64,000 nucleotides of DNA from contig NZ_HG428741.1 in NCBI RefSeq assembly GCF_000380245.2, positions 1,253,286-1,317,285 of the forward strand. Direction: 5' to 3'. A model generated the notes under the pieces. It was not told the origin of the DNA. It ran no database searches and was given only the letters and a program-made list of their open reading frames with translations. Positions 55,555 to 63,988 of this stretch are shown here, in pieces (the stretch's first letter is position 1; every line of letters begins with the position of its first letter). Position numbers and translations under genes: made by a program. Origin of the DNA: Bacillus massiliigorillae. GTDB taxonomy: Bacteria > Bacillota > Bacilli > Bacillales > DSM-1321.

Positions 55555-57219
55555 ATGAATTACGACCAATTGGCTATACTATATCCATTATTTGTAGCAA
55601 ATCAAGAGGGGAGGATTCTTTATGTTAATGAGGAGTTGAAAAGAAAATCTAGTAATCTCGTCATTGGAAAGTCAGTTGGTGAGGTATTCGGGGAATGGTC
55701 AGTCTCAGGTGATGGATGTATAGCAACAGGAAAACTTGATGAGGAGTCGTGTCTATTTCTCCGTAAGAAATGGAATGTGTATGAGATTCTTTTTGTAGGG
55801 GCATTTTCACAGGAAGTAGAAGATATTTTGGAAGAAGTAAAGGAACTAAGAAGGACTAATCAGAAATTAGATGCCATTATTGAAAGTTCCTTTGACGGAA
55901 TATACATAACAGATCAAAAAGGTGTAACGATAAAGACCAATTCTGCTATTGAAAGGATAACAGGGATACCAAAAGAGTATTACTTAGGCAAGCAGGTGGA
56001 TCAATTAGTAAAGCGGGGGATATTACAATTTCCTGTTTCTACTAGAGTTTTAAAGGAAAAGAAGTCGATTTCTATTGTTCAAAATAATCGTGCTGGAAAA
56101 GAAACGTTGTTAACAGGAAGTCCGATTTTTAATGATGAGGGTGAAATTGATGGTGTTGTAACGAATATAAGAGATTTATCAGAATTAATGGACCTACAAG
56201 CAGCTTTACAAAAGGCTAATGAATTAAATAAAAAATATGAAAGAGAAATAGAGCGCTTAAAAGGAAATGAAGATTATTCTATGTCTCAAATAGTTATTAG
56301 AAATGAGAAAATGCGGCAATTATATGATATTGCTGAGCGAGTGTTAAATGTCGATGCGACTGTTTTAATATTGGGTCAAACGGGTGTAGGAAAGGATGTA
56401 TTAGCAAAGTTTATATATAATGAAAGTGATCGAAGTGATCAAGGTAAATTTATAAAATTGAATTGTGGAGCAATCCCTCCAGATTTAATAGAATCTGAAC
56501 TATTCGGATATGAAGGCGGAGCTTTTACAGGTGCGAATAAAAATGGAAAACCAGGTATGTTTGAGCTAGCGGATAAAGGTGTGCTATTTCTTGACGAGAT
56601 TGCTGAGCTACCAGTAAATTTACAAGTGAAGTTATTGCGTGTTATTCAAGAACGAGAGGTTCAACGCGTAGGCTCCATTCAGTCGAAAAAAATCGACGTT
56701 CGATTAATAGCGGCAACTAATCGAGATTTACGAGAAATGGTTGATTTAGGAACATTCCGTGAAGATTTGTTTTATCGTTTAAACGTTATTCCTATTTCGA
56801 TTCCTCCATTATCTGAAAGAAGAGAAGATATTCTTTCACTGATTTCATTTTTCTTAATGAAAATGAATGATAAATATAATGTCAGTAAAAGTATTAGTGA
56901 AGAATTGAAGTCTTTTCTATATCAATATGACTGGCCAGGGAATATTAGAGAGTTATCCAATTTAATTGAAAGGCTTGTATTATTAACAAATGATAATATC
57001 ATCACCATGGATCATTTACCCTCAGAATATCAATCATCAGCAAATGAATCATCTCCAATAATTTATACAACTTTAAAAGAAGCAACAGAATATGCAGAGA
57101 AACAAGTAATCTTGCGTGCAATTCAAGCAGCTGAAACAACATATGATTTAGCAAGAGTATTAGATACTAGTCAATCAACTATTGTCAGAAAATTAAAAAA
57201 ATATAACATTCCATTGTGA
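55555..57219 (+). CDS. Sigma-54-dependent PAS/AAA+ activator
   Basis: A 554-residue enhancer-binding protein. A PAS-like domain covers about residues 5-95, a second PAS 105-215, and a coiled linker about 215-240. The AAA+ domain follows with Walker A GQTGVGKD (about 274-281), GAFTGA (322-327) and LFLDEIAELP. A Fis-type helix-turn-helix ends the protein (LARVLDTSQSTIVRKLKKY). It contacts sigma-54 RNA polymerase through GAFTGA. GGGGGG precedes the ATG. A sigma-54 promoter lies 143 bp downstream of its stop, so it probably controls the acyl-CoA operon; PAS domains likely sense a fatty or organic-acid metabolite. Confidence 0.92.
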   Translation: MNYDQLAILYPLFVANQEGRILYVNEELKRKSSNLVIGKSVGEVFGEWSVSGDGCIATGKLDEESCLFLRKKWNVYEILFVGAFSQEVEDILEEVKELRRTNQKLDAIIESSFDGIYITDQKGVTIKTNSAIERITGIPKEYYLGKQVDQLVKRGILQFPVSTRVLKEKKSISIVQNNRAGKETLLTGSPIFNDEGEIDGVVTNIRDLSELMDLQAALQKANELNKKYEREIERLKGNEDYSMSQIVIRNEKMRQLYDIAERVLNVDATVLILGQTGVGKDVLAKFIYNESDRSDQGKFIKLNCGAIPPDLIESELFGYEGGAFTGANKNGKPGMFELADKGVLFLDEIAELPVNLQVKLLRVIQEREVQRVGSIQSKKIDVRLIAATNRDLREMVDLGTFREDLFYRLNVIPISIPPLSERREDILSLISFFLMKMNDKYNVSKSISEELKSFLYQYDWPGNIRELSNLIERLVLLTNDNIITMDHLPSEYQSSANESSPIIYTTLKEATEYAEKQVILRAIQAAETTYDLARVLDTSQSTIVRKLKKYNIPL

Positions 57220-57256
57220 ATAATGAGCATTTGATGCATAAAAGAATCCTTAAACC

Positions 57257-57306
57257 AAAAATGAATTAAGCTATAGGCACTAAAGCCTTTAGTTTGATTC
57301 ATTTTT
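57257..57306 (+). terminator. Terminator of the activator gene
   Basis: A 22-bp imperfect stem begins AAAAATGAATTAAG and ends TTTGATTCATTTTT around a GGC/GCC tip. It separates the regulator from the sigma-54 operon. Confidence 0.8.
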
Positions 57307-57361
57307 AAATTAAAGATTATAAGAGCTAAGAAAATGCCCTTATTTATCAACATGATTGGTT

Positions 57362-57377
57362 TGGCATGAACCTTGCA
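57362..57377 (+). promoter_or_regulatory. Sigma-54 (-24/-12) promoter of the acyl-CoA operon
   Basis: TGGCATGAACCTTGCA closely matches TGGCACG-N4-TTGCW, with GG and GC separated by the required 10 bp. It lies 38 bp before the acyl-CoA dehydrogenase ATG. A sigma-54 activator gene is directly upstream. Confidence 0.88.
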
Positions 57378-57414
57378 TTAGTGATTAAGTAAATAAATGG
57401 AGGAGGTAATATGT

Positions 57415-58563
57415 ATGTTTACAACAGTAAATGCAGAAATTGAACAAATGGGACAAATGGTGAGAAATTTTGTTGAGAATGAAGTGGAGCCTTATGCACA
57501 ACAAATCGAAGAAGAAGATGCGATTCCACAACATTTAATTGAACAAATTAAAGAGCTTGGTTTATTCGGAATGAGCATTCCAGAAGAATACGGTGGAATT
57601 GGTTTAGGAATGGTTGGAAAAGCGACTGTTCTTGAACAATTAGGTCGTACACATAATGGGTTTACTAGTTTAATAAGTGCTCATACTGGTATTGGTAGTA
57701 CGGGCTTGGTGCGCCTAGCTTCCCCCTATCTAAAAAATAAGTATTTACCAGATCTTGCAGCTGGAAATAAAATTGCAGCATTTGCACTTTCCGAGCCAGG
57801 AGCCGGTTCAGATGCTACAAATCTATCAACTCGTGCTAAGAAGCAAGGAGACAAATGGATTTTAAATGGAACAAAGCATTTTATTACGAATGCGCCAGTA
57901 GCGGATGTTTTCACTGTTTTTGCTGTTACAGATAAGGAAAAGGGAGCGAAAGGTGGTATTACTGCTTTTCTTGTTGAAAAAGGATTTCCTGGTTTTGTGG
58001 TAGGAAAGAAAGATAAGAAGATGGGATTACGAGGTTCGTATACGGCACAATTAATATTTGAAAACTGTGAAGTTCCAGATACAAACGTCATTGGTGAAGT
58101 AGGAATGGGGTATATGGCTGCACTTAAAATTCTTGGTGAAGGTCGGATAGGTTTAGCGGCTAGGTCAGTGGGGTCATGTGATAAGTTAATTGAAATGTCA
58201 GCAACTTATGCAAAAGAGCGTATTCAATTCGGTAAACCGATTGCTTCTAATCAAGCTATTCAGTGGATGCTAGCAGACATGGCAACAGAAACAGAAGCAG
58301 CCAGAATGTTGACATATAAAGCTGCATATTTAATTGATGAAGGGAAAAAAGCTGTTAAAGAATCTTCGATGGCTAAACTTTTTGCATCTGATGTATTTAA
58401 TCGAGTAGCTGATAAAGCGGTACAAATTCATGGTGGAATGGGATATGTATCGGATTATCCAATTGAGCGTTTTTATAGAGATGCACGAATTACAAAGATT
58501 TATGAAGGAACTAATGAAATTCAACGATTAATTATTTCAAGAAATGTTTTGGACGAATATTGA
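57415..58563 (+). CDS. Acyl-CoA dehydrogenase
   Basis: A 382-residue FAD enzyme that makes the first double bond in acyl-CoA degradation. Marks are FALSEPGAGSDATNL, WILNGTKHFITNA and the C-terminal YEGTNEIQRLIISR, whose Glu is the catalytic base. The length fits short/branched or butyryl-CoA dehydrogenases. ATG 57415 follows GGAGGAGG; ATG 57397 lies before it. First gene of the sigma-54 operon. Confidence 0.94.
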   Translation: MFTTVNAEIEQMGQMVRNFVENEVEPYAQQIEEEDAIPQHLIEQIKELGLFGMSIPEEYGGIGLGMVGKATVLEQLGRTHNGFTSLISAHTGIGSTGLVRLASPYLKNKYLPDLAAGNKIAAFALSEPGAGSDATNLSTRAKKQGDKWILNGTKHFITNAPVADVFTVFAVTDKEKGAKGGITAFLVEKGFPGFVVGKKDKKMGLRGSYTAQLIFENCEVPDTNVIGEVGMGYMAALKILGEGRIGLAARSVGSCDKLIEMSATYAKERIQFGKPIASNQAIQWMLADMATETEAARMLTYKAAYLIDEGKKAVKESSMAKLFASDVFNRVADKAVQIHGGMGYVSDYPIERFYRDARITKIYEGTNEIQRLIISRNVLDEY

Positions 58564-58586
58564 TATTGATATAGGAGGTAAATGAG

Positions 58587-59477
58587 ATGACAAATAAATT
58601 GAAGCGAATTGGTGTTGTAGGTGCGGGAGCAATGGGATCACAAATTGCCATGGTAACAGCATTAAGTGGGTATTCTGTAGTGCTGCAAGATATTACTCCA
58701 GAAAGTTTACATAAGTCGAAATCTTTTTTACATGAACAAATGGCAAAACGTATTCAAAAAGGTAGATTTACAGAAGAGGAAGTTGAAAGCGCATTTGCAA
58801 AATTAATGTTCACAACTGAACTAGCAGAATTGAAAAATACGGATTTAGTCATTGAAGCTATTGTGGAAAATTTAGAAGCAAAACAAGCTTTGTTTAACCA
58901 ACTAGATCAACTAGTACCAAAGCATACAATTTTGGCAACGAATAGTTCAACAATTGTTTCCTCTAAATTAATTGAATCGGTGAGTCGTCCAGAAAAAGTA
59001 TGTAATATACATTTCTTCAACCCAGCCTTGGTCATGGAATTAGTAGAAGTAGTAAAAGGTCCACATACATCTGATGAAACGGCTGAAATAAGTATGGCTT
59101 TTGTTGAATCTATTGGGAAAAAAGGAGTTCTTTTAAAGAAGGAGATTTCGGGATTTATCGCTAATCGCATTCTTGGGAAGCTAATGGATGAAGCGGTGTT
59201 CCTATATGAGAATGGTTATGCTTCCTTTGAAGAAATTGATGTAGCTGTAACAAAAGCACTAGGTCATCCTATTGGGCCATTTGCTTTAATGGATTTAACA
59301 GGATTAGATGTGAATTATGCTGTACGAATGCAACGATTCAAAGAAAGTGGCGATGAAAATGAAAAACCATCAGCTACTGTTACGGACAAAGTAGAGAAAG
59401 GCGAGCTTGGTAGAAAAACAGGAAAAGGATTCTACGATTATGATGCAACTGGTAAAAGAATAGGTATAACAGTATAA
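58587..59477 (+). CDS. 3-hydroxyacyl-CoA (3-hydroxybutyryl-CoA) dehydrogenase
   Basis: A 296-residue NAD-dependent enzyme. The Rossmann start is GVVGAGAMGSQIAMV, with TNSSTI, the catalytic HFFNPA and the FIANRILG helix. It oxidises 3-hydroxyacyl-CoA to 3-ketoacyl-CoA. AGGAGG lies before the ATG. The gene is 23 bp after the dehydrogenase gene, so the two are co-transcribed. Confidence 0.95.
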   Translation: MTNKLKRIGVVGAGAMGSQIAMVTALSGYSVVLQDITPESLHKSKSFLHEQMAKRIQKGRFTEEEVESAFAKLMFTTELAELKNTDLVIEAIVENLEAKQALFNQLDQLVPKHTILATNSSTIVSSKLIESVSRPEKVCNIHFFNPALVMELVEVVKGPHTSDETAEISMAFVESIGKKGVLLKKEISGFIANRILGKLMDEAVFLYENGYASFEEIDVAVTKALGHPIGPFALMDLTGLDVNYAVRMQRFKESGDENEKPSATVTDKVEKGELGRKTGKGFYDYDATGKRIGITV

Positions 59478-59496
59478 ATCGAAGGTGGGTTAATTC

Positions 59497-60693
59497 ATGG
59501 AAAATAAAAAGATTGTAATTGTTGAAGGAGTTCGAACGCCAATTGGTCGATATGGTGGCGTATTAAAAAATGTTCAATCTGGTTTTTTAGCATCAAGGGT
59601 AATTGAAGGTGTATTAGAGAAGGCAAGTCTTTCTCCTACTTGTGTTGATGAAGTGATTCTGGGAGAAGTACGTCAAACATCCGAGTCTTCAAATGTGTCT
59701 CGTGTAGCAGCACTTCGAGCGGGAATTCCCGAAACTGCACCAGCTTTTACCGTGAATCGACTATGCGCATCAGGGATGCAAGCAATTGCTTCTGCTGTGC
59801 AACAAATCCAATCAGGTATAGCAAAAATTGTGGTAGCTGGTGGTACTGAAAACATGAGTAGGGCTCCTATTTTTATTCGTGGTTCACGATTTGGTGGCGA
59901 TCAAACGACGCTAGTAGATTCAAATCTGGAAAATGGACAGCAACCACAAGAGAAGTACGGTCATCAGTTAGGAATGGGAATGACTGCAGAAAATGTGGCT
60001 ACTAAGTATCATATTTCACGTGAAGATCAAGATGCGTTTGCCATCGAAAGTCAGCAACGTGCCCATCGAGCAATGCAGGCAGAGCGTTTTCGTGAAGAGA
60101 TTGTACCAGTAGTCATTCAAGAGAAACGTTCAACTGTAGTTGTGGAAACGGATGAACATCCTAGACCAGAAACGACGATTGAGAAGCTTGCATCATTAAA
60201 ACCAGCATTTAGGAAAGACGGATCAGTAACAGCCGGTAATGCTTGCGGACGTAATGATGGTGCAGCGGCAGTGCTTCTTATGTCAGAAGAGGAAGCAAAG
60301 TTCCAAAAGATTGAGCCACATGCAGCTATAATTGATTGGACGGCTGTTGGTGTTTCACCAGAAATTATGGGAATTGGACCTGTACCAGCTATCGAGAAAC
60401 TATTAGAGCGTACCGGTTTGTCAATAGATGACATTGATTTATTTGAAGTGAATGAAGCTTTTGCTTCACAAGCTGTGGCTGTACAAAGAGAATTAGGAAT
60501 CGATAAAAATAAACTAAATGTAAATGGTGGTGCAATTGCCTTAGGTCATCCACTTGGAGCTACAGGTGCTCGTATTGTAGTCACACTTATGCATGAACTA
60601 TCAAGAAGAGGCGGACGTTATGGTATTGCTTCACTATGCGTTGGTGGTGGACAAGGAATGGCTATTTTAATCGAAAATTTACGTAATGTTTAA
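59497..60693 (+). CDS. Acetyl-CoA acyltransferase (thiolase)
   Basis: A 398-residue thiolase. Catalytic Cys in NRLCASGMQAI (about residue 89), His in GHPLGATGARI and Cys in SLCVGGGQGMA near the end are all present. It cleaves 3-ketoacyl-CoA to acetyl-CoA and a shortened acyl-CoA. Length and motifs do not distinguish acetoacetyl from longer substrates. It overlaps a spurious early start of the next gene by a few bases. Confidence 0.95.
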   Translation: MENKKIVIVEGVRTPIGRYGGVLKNVQSGFLASRVIEGVLEKASLSPTCVDEVILGEVRQTSESSNVSRVAALRAGIPETAPAFTVNRLCASGMQAIASAVQQIQSGIAKIVVAGGTENMSRAPIFIRGSRFGGDQTTLVDSNLENGQQPQEKYGHQLGMGMTAENVATKYHISREDQDAFAIESQQRAHRAMQAERFREEIVPVVIQEKRSTVVVETDEHPRPETTIEKLASLKPAFRKDGSVTAGNACGRNDGAAAVLLMSEEEAKFQKIEPHAAIIDWTAVGVSPEIMGIGPVPAIEKLLERTGLSIDDIDLFEVNEAFASQAVAVQRELGIDKNKLNVNGGAIALGHPLGATGARIVVTLMHELSRRGGRYGIASLCVGGGQGMAILIENLRNV

Positions 60694-60706
60694 TAAGGGA
60701 GTGAGT

Positions 60707-61492
60707 ATGATGGCGAGATATGAAACGATTTTAGTTGAACGTAAAGGGAACATAGCTTATATCATTATTAATCTACCAGAAGTGAGAAATCGCTTGAGCA
60801 AGGAGACAACTACTGAATTTTTTTCAGCCCTTGAAGAATTGAAGACGGATGATGGTATTGGTTGTGTGGTATTTACAGGTCAAGGAGATAAAGCCTTTGC
60901 TGCTGGGGCAGATATTAATCAATTGAACGCCCGTGAAGCTCTCGATGTATTAAAGCCAGGCGGTATGCAAGAAATATATGATTATATTGAATCCTATGAG
61001 AAGCCGACGATTGCTATGATTAATGGCTTAGCACTTGGAGGTGGTTGTGAGTTGGCCTTAGCGTGCGATATTCGTGTAATGGCAGAGCATGCAAAAATAG
61101 GTTTACCAGAATTGAATTTAGCAATTATTCCAAGCGCTGGTGGAACGCAGCGCCTAACGCGTCTTATGGGTAAAGGTAAAGCAATTGAAATGATTTTGCT
61201 AGGCAAGTTTATTTCTGCATATGATGCGGAACGATTTGGCTTAGTTTCAGAGATAGTCCCATTAGATGAGTTACAGGCGAAAGTGGAAGAAATTGCGGGA
61301 CAAATTTTAGCGAAAGGACCATTGGCTGTTAAATTAGCGAAAATTGCTATTCATCTAGGTGCTGATGTAGATATGAAGACAGGCTTAATGATTGAACGTC
61401 TATCGCAAGCTGTGTTATTCTCAACAGAAGATAAACAAGAAGGGACAGGTGCGTTCATTGAAAAGAGAAAGCCTGAATTTACAGCAAAATGA
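60707..61492 (+). CDS. Enoyl-CoA hydratase/isomerase family
   Basis: A protein of about 261 residues of the crotonase family. GKDAFAAGAD-like 'DKAFAAGADINQL', oxyanion-hole GLALGGGCELALACD and LNLAIIPSAGGTQRLTRLMG are classical hydratase sequences with both Glu likely present (E in GGCEL and PELN). It hydrates enoyl-CoA. ATG 60707 or 60710 is used, after GGGAGTG. It overlaps the thioesterase gene by 4 nt. Confidence 0.94.
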   Translation: MMARYETILVERKGNIAYIIINLPEVRNRLSKETTTEFFSALEELKTDDGIGCVVFTGQGDKAFAAGADINQLNAREALDVLKPGGMQEIYDYIESYEKPTIAMINGLALGGGCELALACDIRVMAEHAKIGLPELNLAIIPSAGGTQRLTRLMGKGKAIEMILLGKFISAYDAERFGLVSEIVPLDELQAKVEEIAGQILAKGPLAVKLAKIAIHLGADVDMKTGLMIERLSQAVLFSTEDKQEGTGAFIEKRKPEFTAK

Positions 61493-61899
61493 TTAAAACA
61501 AAATTGACACTCGAAGATATACAGCTAGAGTTTGAGCAATGTCCTTTTTTTCTTCATTTAGGATTGAGTGTTGTTAAGTTTGAAGAAGGAAATGTTGTTA
61601 TAAAGATTTCAGTAATGGAATACTTAAAGAATACACATGGAACATTGCATGGTGGCGTAATCGCATCGATTCTAGATTTCATCCAATGCATGCAAATTCG
61701 CTCTGTTATTGATTGCCGCTGTTTGACATTGAATTTAAACACACAGTATATAGCGTCTGTATCAGAAGGAGATGTGTATGCTTCGGCAACAATCCTTTCT
61801 AATGGCTATAAAACAGCCTTTGCTGAAGGCGTATTAACAGATGAACAAGGTAATTTAATCGCCAAAGGAACAGGTGCATTTAAGTTAGTTCGTTCTTAG
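61489..61899 (+). CDS. Hotdog-fold thioesterase, PaaI-like
   Basis: A 136-residue hotdog-fold enzyme of the PaaI/4HBT group. NTHGTLHGGVIASILDF is the HGG active-site motif. It may free CoA from dead-end acyl-CoA intermediates and guard the CoA pool. Start in an ATGA overlap with the hydratase gene. Last gene before the internal terminator. Confidence 0.9.
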   Translation: MIKTKLTLEDIQLEFEQCPFFLHLGLSVVKFEEGNVVIKISVMEYLKNTHGTLHGGVIASILDFIQCMQIRSVIDCRCLTLNLNTQYIASVSEGDVYASATILSNGYKTAFAEGVLTDEQGNLIAKGTGAFKLVRS

Positions 61900-61913
61900 A
61901 AGTTAGAATATTC

Positions 61914-61964
61914 AAAAAAGATGGTTGAGAGAGTATAATGATATTCATTCAATCATCTTTTTTT
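61914..61964 (+). terminator. Terminator within the sigma-54 locus
   Basis: AAAAAAGATGGTTGA pairs with TCAATCATCTTTTTT around a loop of about 20 nt. It ends in seven T and separates the beta-oxidation operon from the MaoC-like gene. Confidence 0.85.
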
Positions 61965-61994
61965 ACAAATAAATATCAGTAAAGGTGGTGTAGA

Positions 61995-62411
61995 ATGAGC
62001 TACACAATTGAACAATTATGTGTCGGACAGAGGGCATGTTTACGAAGAGTATTTAGTAATGAAGATGTAGTCTTATGTAATCAAATTACAAACGATTATA
62101 ACGAAGTGTATCAAGCCGATGAAGATGGTTGGAAACAACACTTTAAGCATCCTATTGTTCCAGGCCTATTAACGGAAGGATTAGTAAATCAAGTGATTAG
62201 TGATAGGCTACCAGGAAACGCTTGTATACTTTTGCAAAAAGAATTAGTATTTTACCATCCAGTACATATTGGCGATAATATTACAGCAGAATTAGAGATT
62301 ATTGATATAAATAAAGAGAGACATTGGGTGACGATGAAGGTTCATTGTATGAATCAAGATGAGCAAGAAGTAATCAAGGGACAGGTTGTTATTTTCATTT
62401 TACCAAATTAA
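61995..62411 (+). CDS. MaoC-like hotdog protein with altered catalytic motif
   Basis: A 138-residue single hotdog domain of the MaoC/(R)-hydratase type. ITNDYNEVYQ, then HPIVPGLLTEGLV, align with the DxNPxH...P(I/V)xxG signature. The second catalytic residue, His in DFNPLH, is Tyr here, so hydratase activity is doubtful. It may serve another acyl-CoA role or bind only. AAAGGTGG lies before the ATG. It sits between a terminator and the second sigma-54 activator, 18 bp from the latter, and so is probably co-transcribed with it. Confidence 0.8.
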   Translation: MSYTIEQLCVGQRACLRRVFSNEDVVLCNQITNDYNEVYQADEDGWKQHFKHPIVPGLLTEGLVNQVISDRLPGNACILLQKELVFYHPVHIGDNITAELEIIDINKERHWVTMKVHCMNQDEQEVIKGQVVIFILPN

Positions 62412-62429
62412 TAATTATTGGAGATGGTT

Positions 62430-63731
62430 ATGAATAAACAATTAAGGCTTACAGATGATTGGGGTATTCTTGTAGTGAATCATCGTGGGATTATCCAGGA
62501 TATGAATGCGGATTTTTGTCAAAGTTTCTTAATAAATAAAGAGGCTTATATAGGTTTAGCACTTAATGTAGTAATTCAAGGAACAACTCATAGAAAGAAA
62601 AGAAATATTATTTTTGGCATGGTTTTGGGAGATGCCTGCTTAATTAGAGTATCAGAAGAAAGTGATAATACTTATTATCGAATTATTATTCGTGGTAAAG
62701 ACATAGAACAAATAGATGTAAGGGCTTTCTTGGGTAGCTTTAACTCAAAAAGTAAGACGAATGGTAATACATATCAGCATCGCTATTGTTTTGATGATAT
62801 TCTAGGAGAAAGTCCAGCGATGGAAAGCATTAAAGAACTTGCAGCTCGTATTGCAACGAGTAATTCTACTGTACTCTTAACTGGAGAAAGTGGTACAGGT
62901 AAGGAGTTATTCGCTCAAGCGATTCATGGGTTAAGCACAAGAAAGCAACATCCCTTTGTAGCGGTTAATTGTGCAGCTATTCCAGATGAATTATTTGAGT
63001 CAGAAGTTTTTGGCTATGAAGCCGGAGCCTTTAGCGGAGCGAGGAAAGAAGGAAAGCCTGGAAAGATCGAATTAGCTCAAGGAGGAACGTTATTTCTAGA
63101 TGAAATTTCGGAACTACCATTTCAAGCGCAAGGGAAATTACTACGTGTATTACAGGAGAGAGAAGTAGAACGAGTAGGAGGGACAAGTAATCGAATTGTA
63201 GATATTCGTATAATTGCTGCAACAAATCGTGATTTAAGAATGCTTGTACAGGAAGGGAAGTTTAGACAAGATTTGTTTTATCGATTATATGTATTTGACC
63301 TGCAAATCCCTTCACTTCGAGAACGAAAAGAAGATATTATTCCATTAGCTCATGCATTTATTAATGATTTTAATAATCAATTTGGTATGAGAGTCACAGG
63401 TATGGATGATAGATTACGAGAATGGATGATACATTATGATTGGCCTGGAAATGTCCGTGAATTAAAGGCCTATATTGAACGAGCGATGTATATTGCTAAT
63501 GGTGAAATCCTTTCTTTAAGTGATAGTATTAAAACTACTAGTATTTCCAATCATCAGGAAACAAAAGAGGCTCCTTTGTTTTCATTAGAAGAGGAGGTCT
63601 CACGGGCAGAAAAGGCAGCTATTCAAAGAGCACTTCAAGAAGCAAATGGAGATCGAACAAAAGCAGCTTATGCATTGAAAATACATATTGCGAGTCTTTA
63701 TAGGAAAATAGCTAAATATCAATTGAATTAA
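62430..63731 (+). CDS. Sigma-54-dependent activator, GAFSGA variant
   Basis: A 433-residue enhancer-binding protein. Residues 1-110 form a short PAS-like sensory domain. The AAA+ domain holds Walker A GESGTGKE (152-159), the loop GAFSGA (199-204) in place of GAFTGA, and LFLDEISELP. The end is a Fis-type helix-turn-helix (TKAAYALKIHIASLYRKIAKY). Thr to Ser in the loop is conservative and probably active. ATG 62430 follows GGAG; ATG 62424 precedes it. It likely controls the promoter cut by the right edge and perhaps the operon upstream. Confidence 0.9.
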   Translation: MNKQLRLTDDWGILVVNHRGIIQDMNADFCQSFLINKEAYIGLALNVVIQGTTHRKKRNIIFGMVLGDACLIRVSEESDNTYYRIIIRGKDIEQIDVRAFLGSFNSKSKTNGNTYQHRYCFDDILGESPAMESIKELAARIATSNSTVLLTGESGTGKELFAQAIHGLSTRKQHPFVAVNCAAIPDELFESEVFGYEAGAFSGARKEGKPGKIELAQGGTLFLDEISELPFQAQGKLLRVLQEREVERVGGTSNRIVDIRIIAATNRDLRMLVQEGKFRQDLFYRLYVFDLQIPSLRERKEDIIPLAHAFINDFNNQFGMRVTGMDDRLREWMIHYDWPGNVRELKAYIERAMYIANGEILSLSDSIKTTSISNHQETKEAPLFSLEEEVSRAEKAAIQRALQEANGDRTKAAYALKIHIASLYRKIAKYQLN

Positions 63732-63735
63732 TTAA

Positions 63736-63849
63736 ATGAAGGTAGAAGAACTTTATAAGAATCCTATTTATACTTTTTTCGATAAAAATGATAATAATAT
63801 AACTGATCAAGTAAATAATTTCTTTCCGAGTAACATGTCAGCTTCATAA
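63736..63849 (+). CDS. Possible small protein of 37 residues
   Basis: ATG 63736 to TAA 63849, directly after the activator stop (4 bp) and just before a terminator. It has protein-like composition (KVEELYKNPIYTFFDKND, then NNITDQVNNFFPSN). There is no ribosome site, so translation would need coupling with the upstream gene. No family recognised. Confidence 0.3.
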   Translation: MKVEELYKNPIYTFFDKNDNNITDQVNNFFPSNMSAS

Positions 63850-63851
63850 AA

Positions 63852-63899
63852 CAGTAGTCTATTTCAGTAATAGTATTGAAATAGACTACTGCTTTTTTT
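63852..63899 (+). terminator. Terminator of the second activator operon
   Basis: A perfect 15-bp stem (CAGTAGTCTATTTCA with TGAAATAGACTACTG), then C and seven T. Confidence 0.92.
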
Positions 63900-63900
63900 A

Positions 63901-63947
63901 TTCGCAATTCTGTTTCGCATTTTTGCGAAGTTTATTATTTATGCGAA
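63901..63947. promoter_or_regulatory. Array of four TTCGCA/TGCGAA half-sites, probable sigma-54 enhancer
   Basis: TTCGCA at 63901 and 63914, TGCGAA at 63924 and 63942. The middle two form TTCGCATTTTTGCGAA, an inverted repeat with 6-bp arms. The array lies 40-90 bp upstream of the -24-like element at 63989, the usual place for an enhancer-binding protein. Confidence 0.65.
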
Positions 63948-63988
63948 AAAAAAGTACGAGAAATCATGATTAATACGGTAAATATATA

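Noticed and set aside
57220..57361. Enhancer sites for the first sigma-54 activator
   Set aside because: Only the terminator stem and weak repeats were visible; TTCGCA/TGCGAA sites like those at the right edge are absent here.
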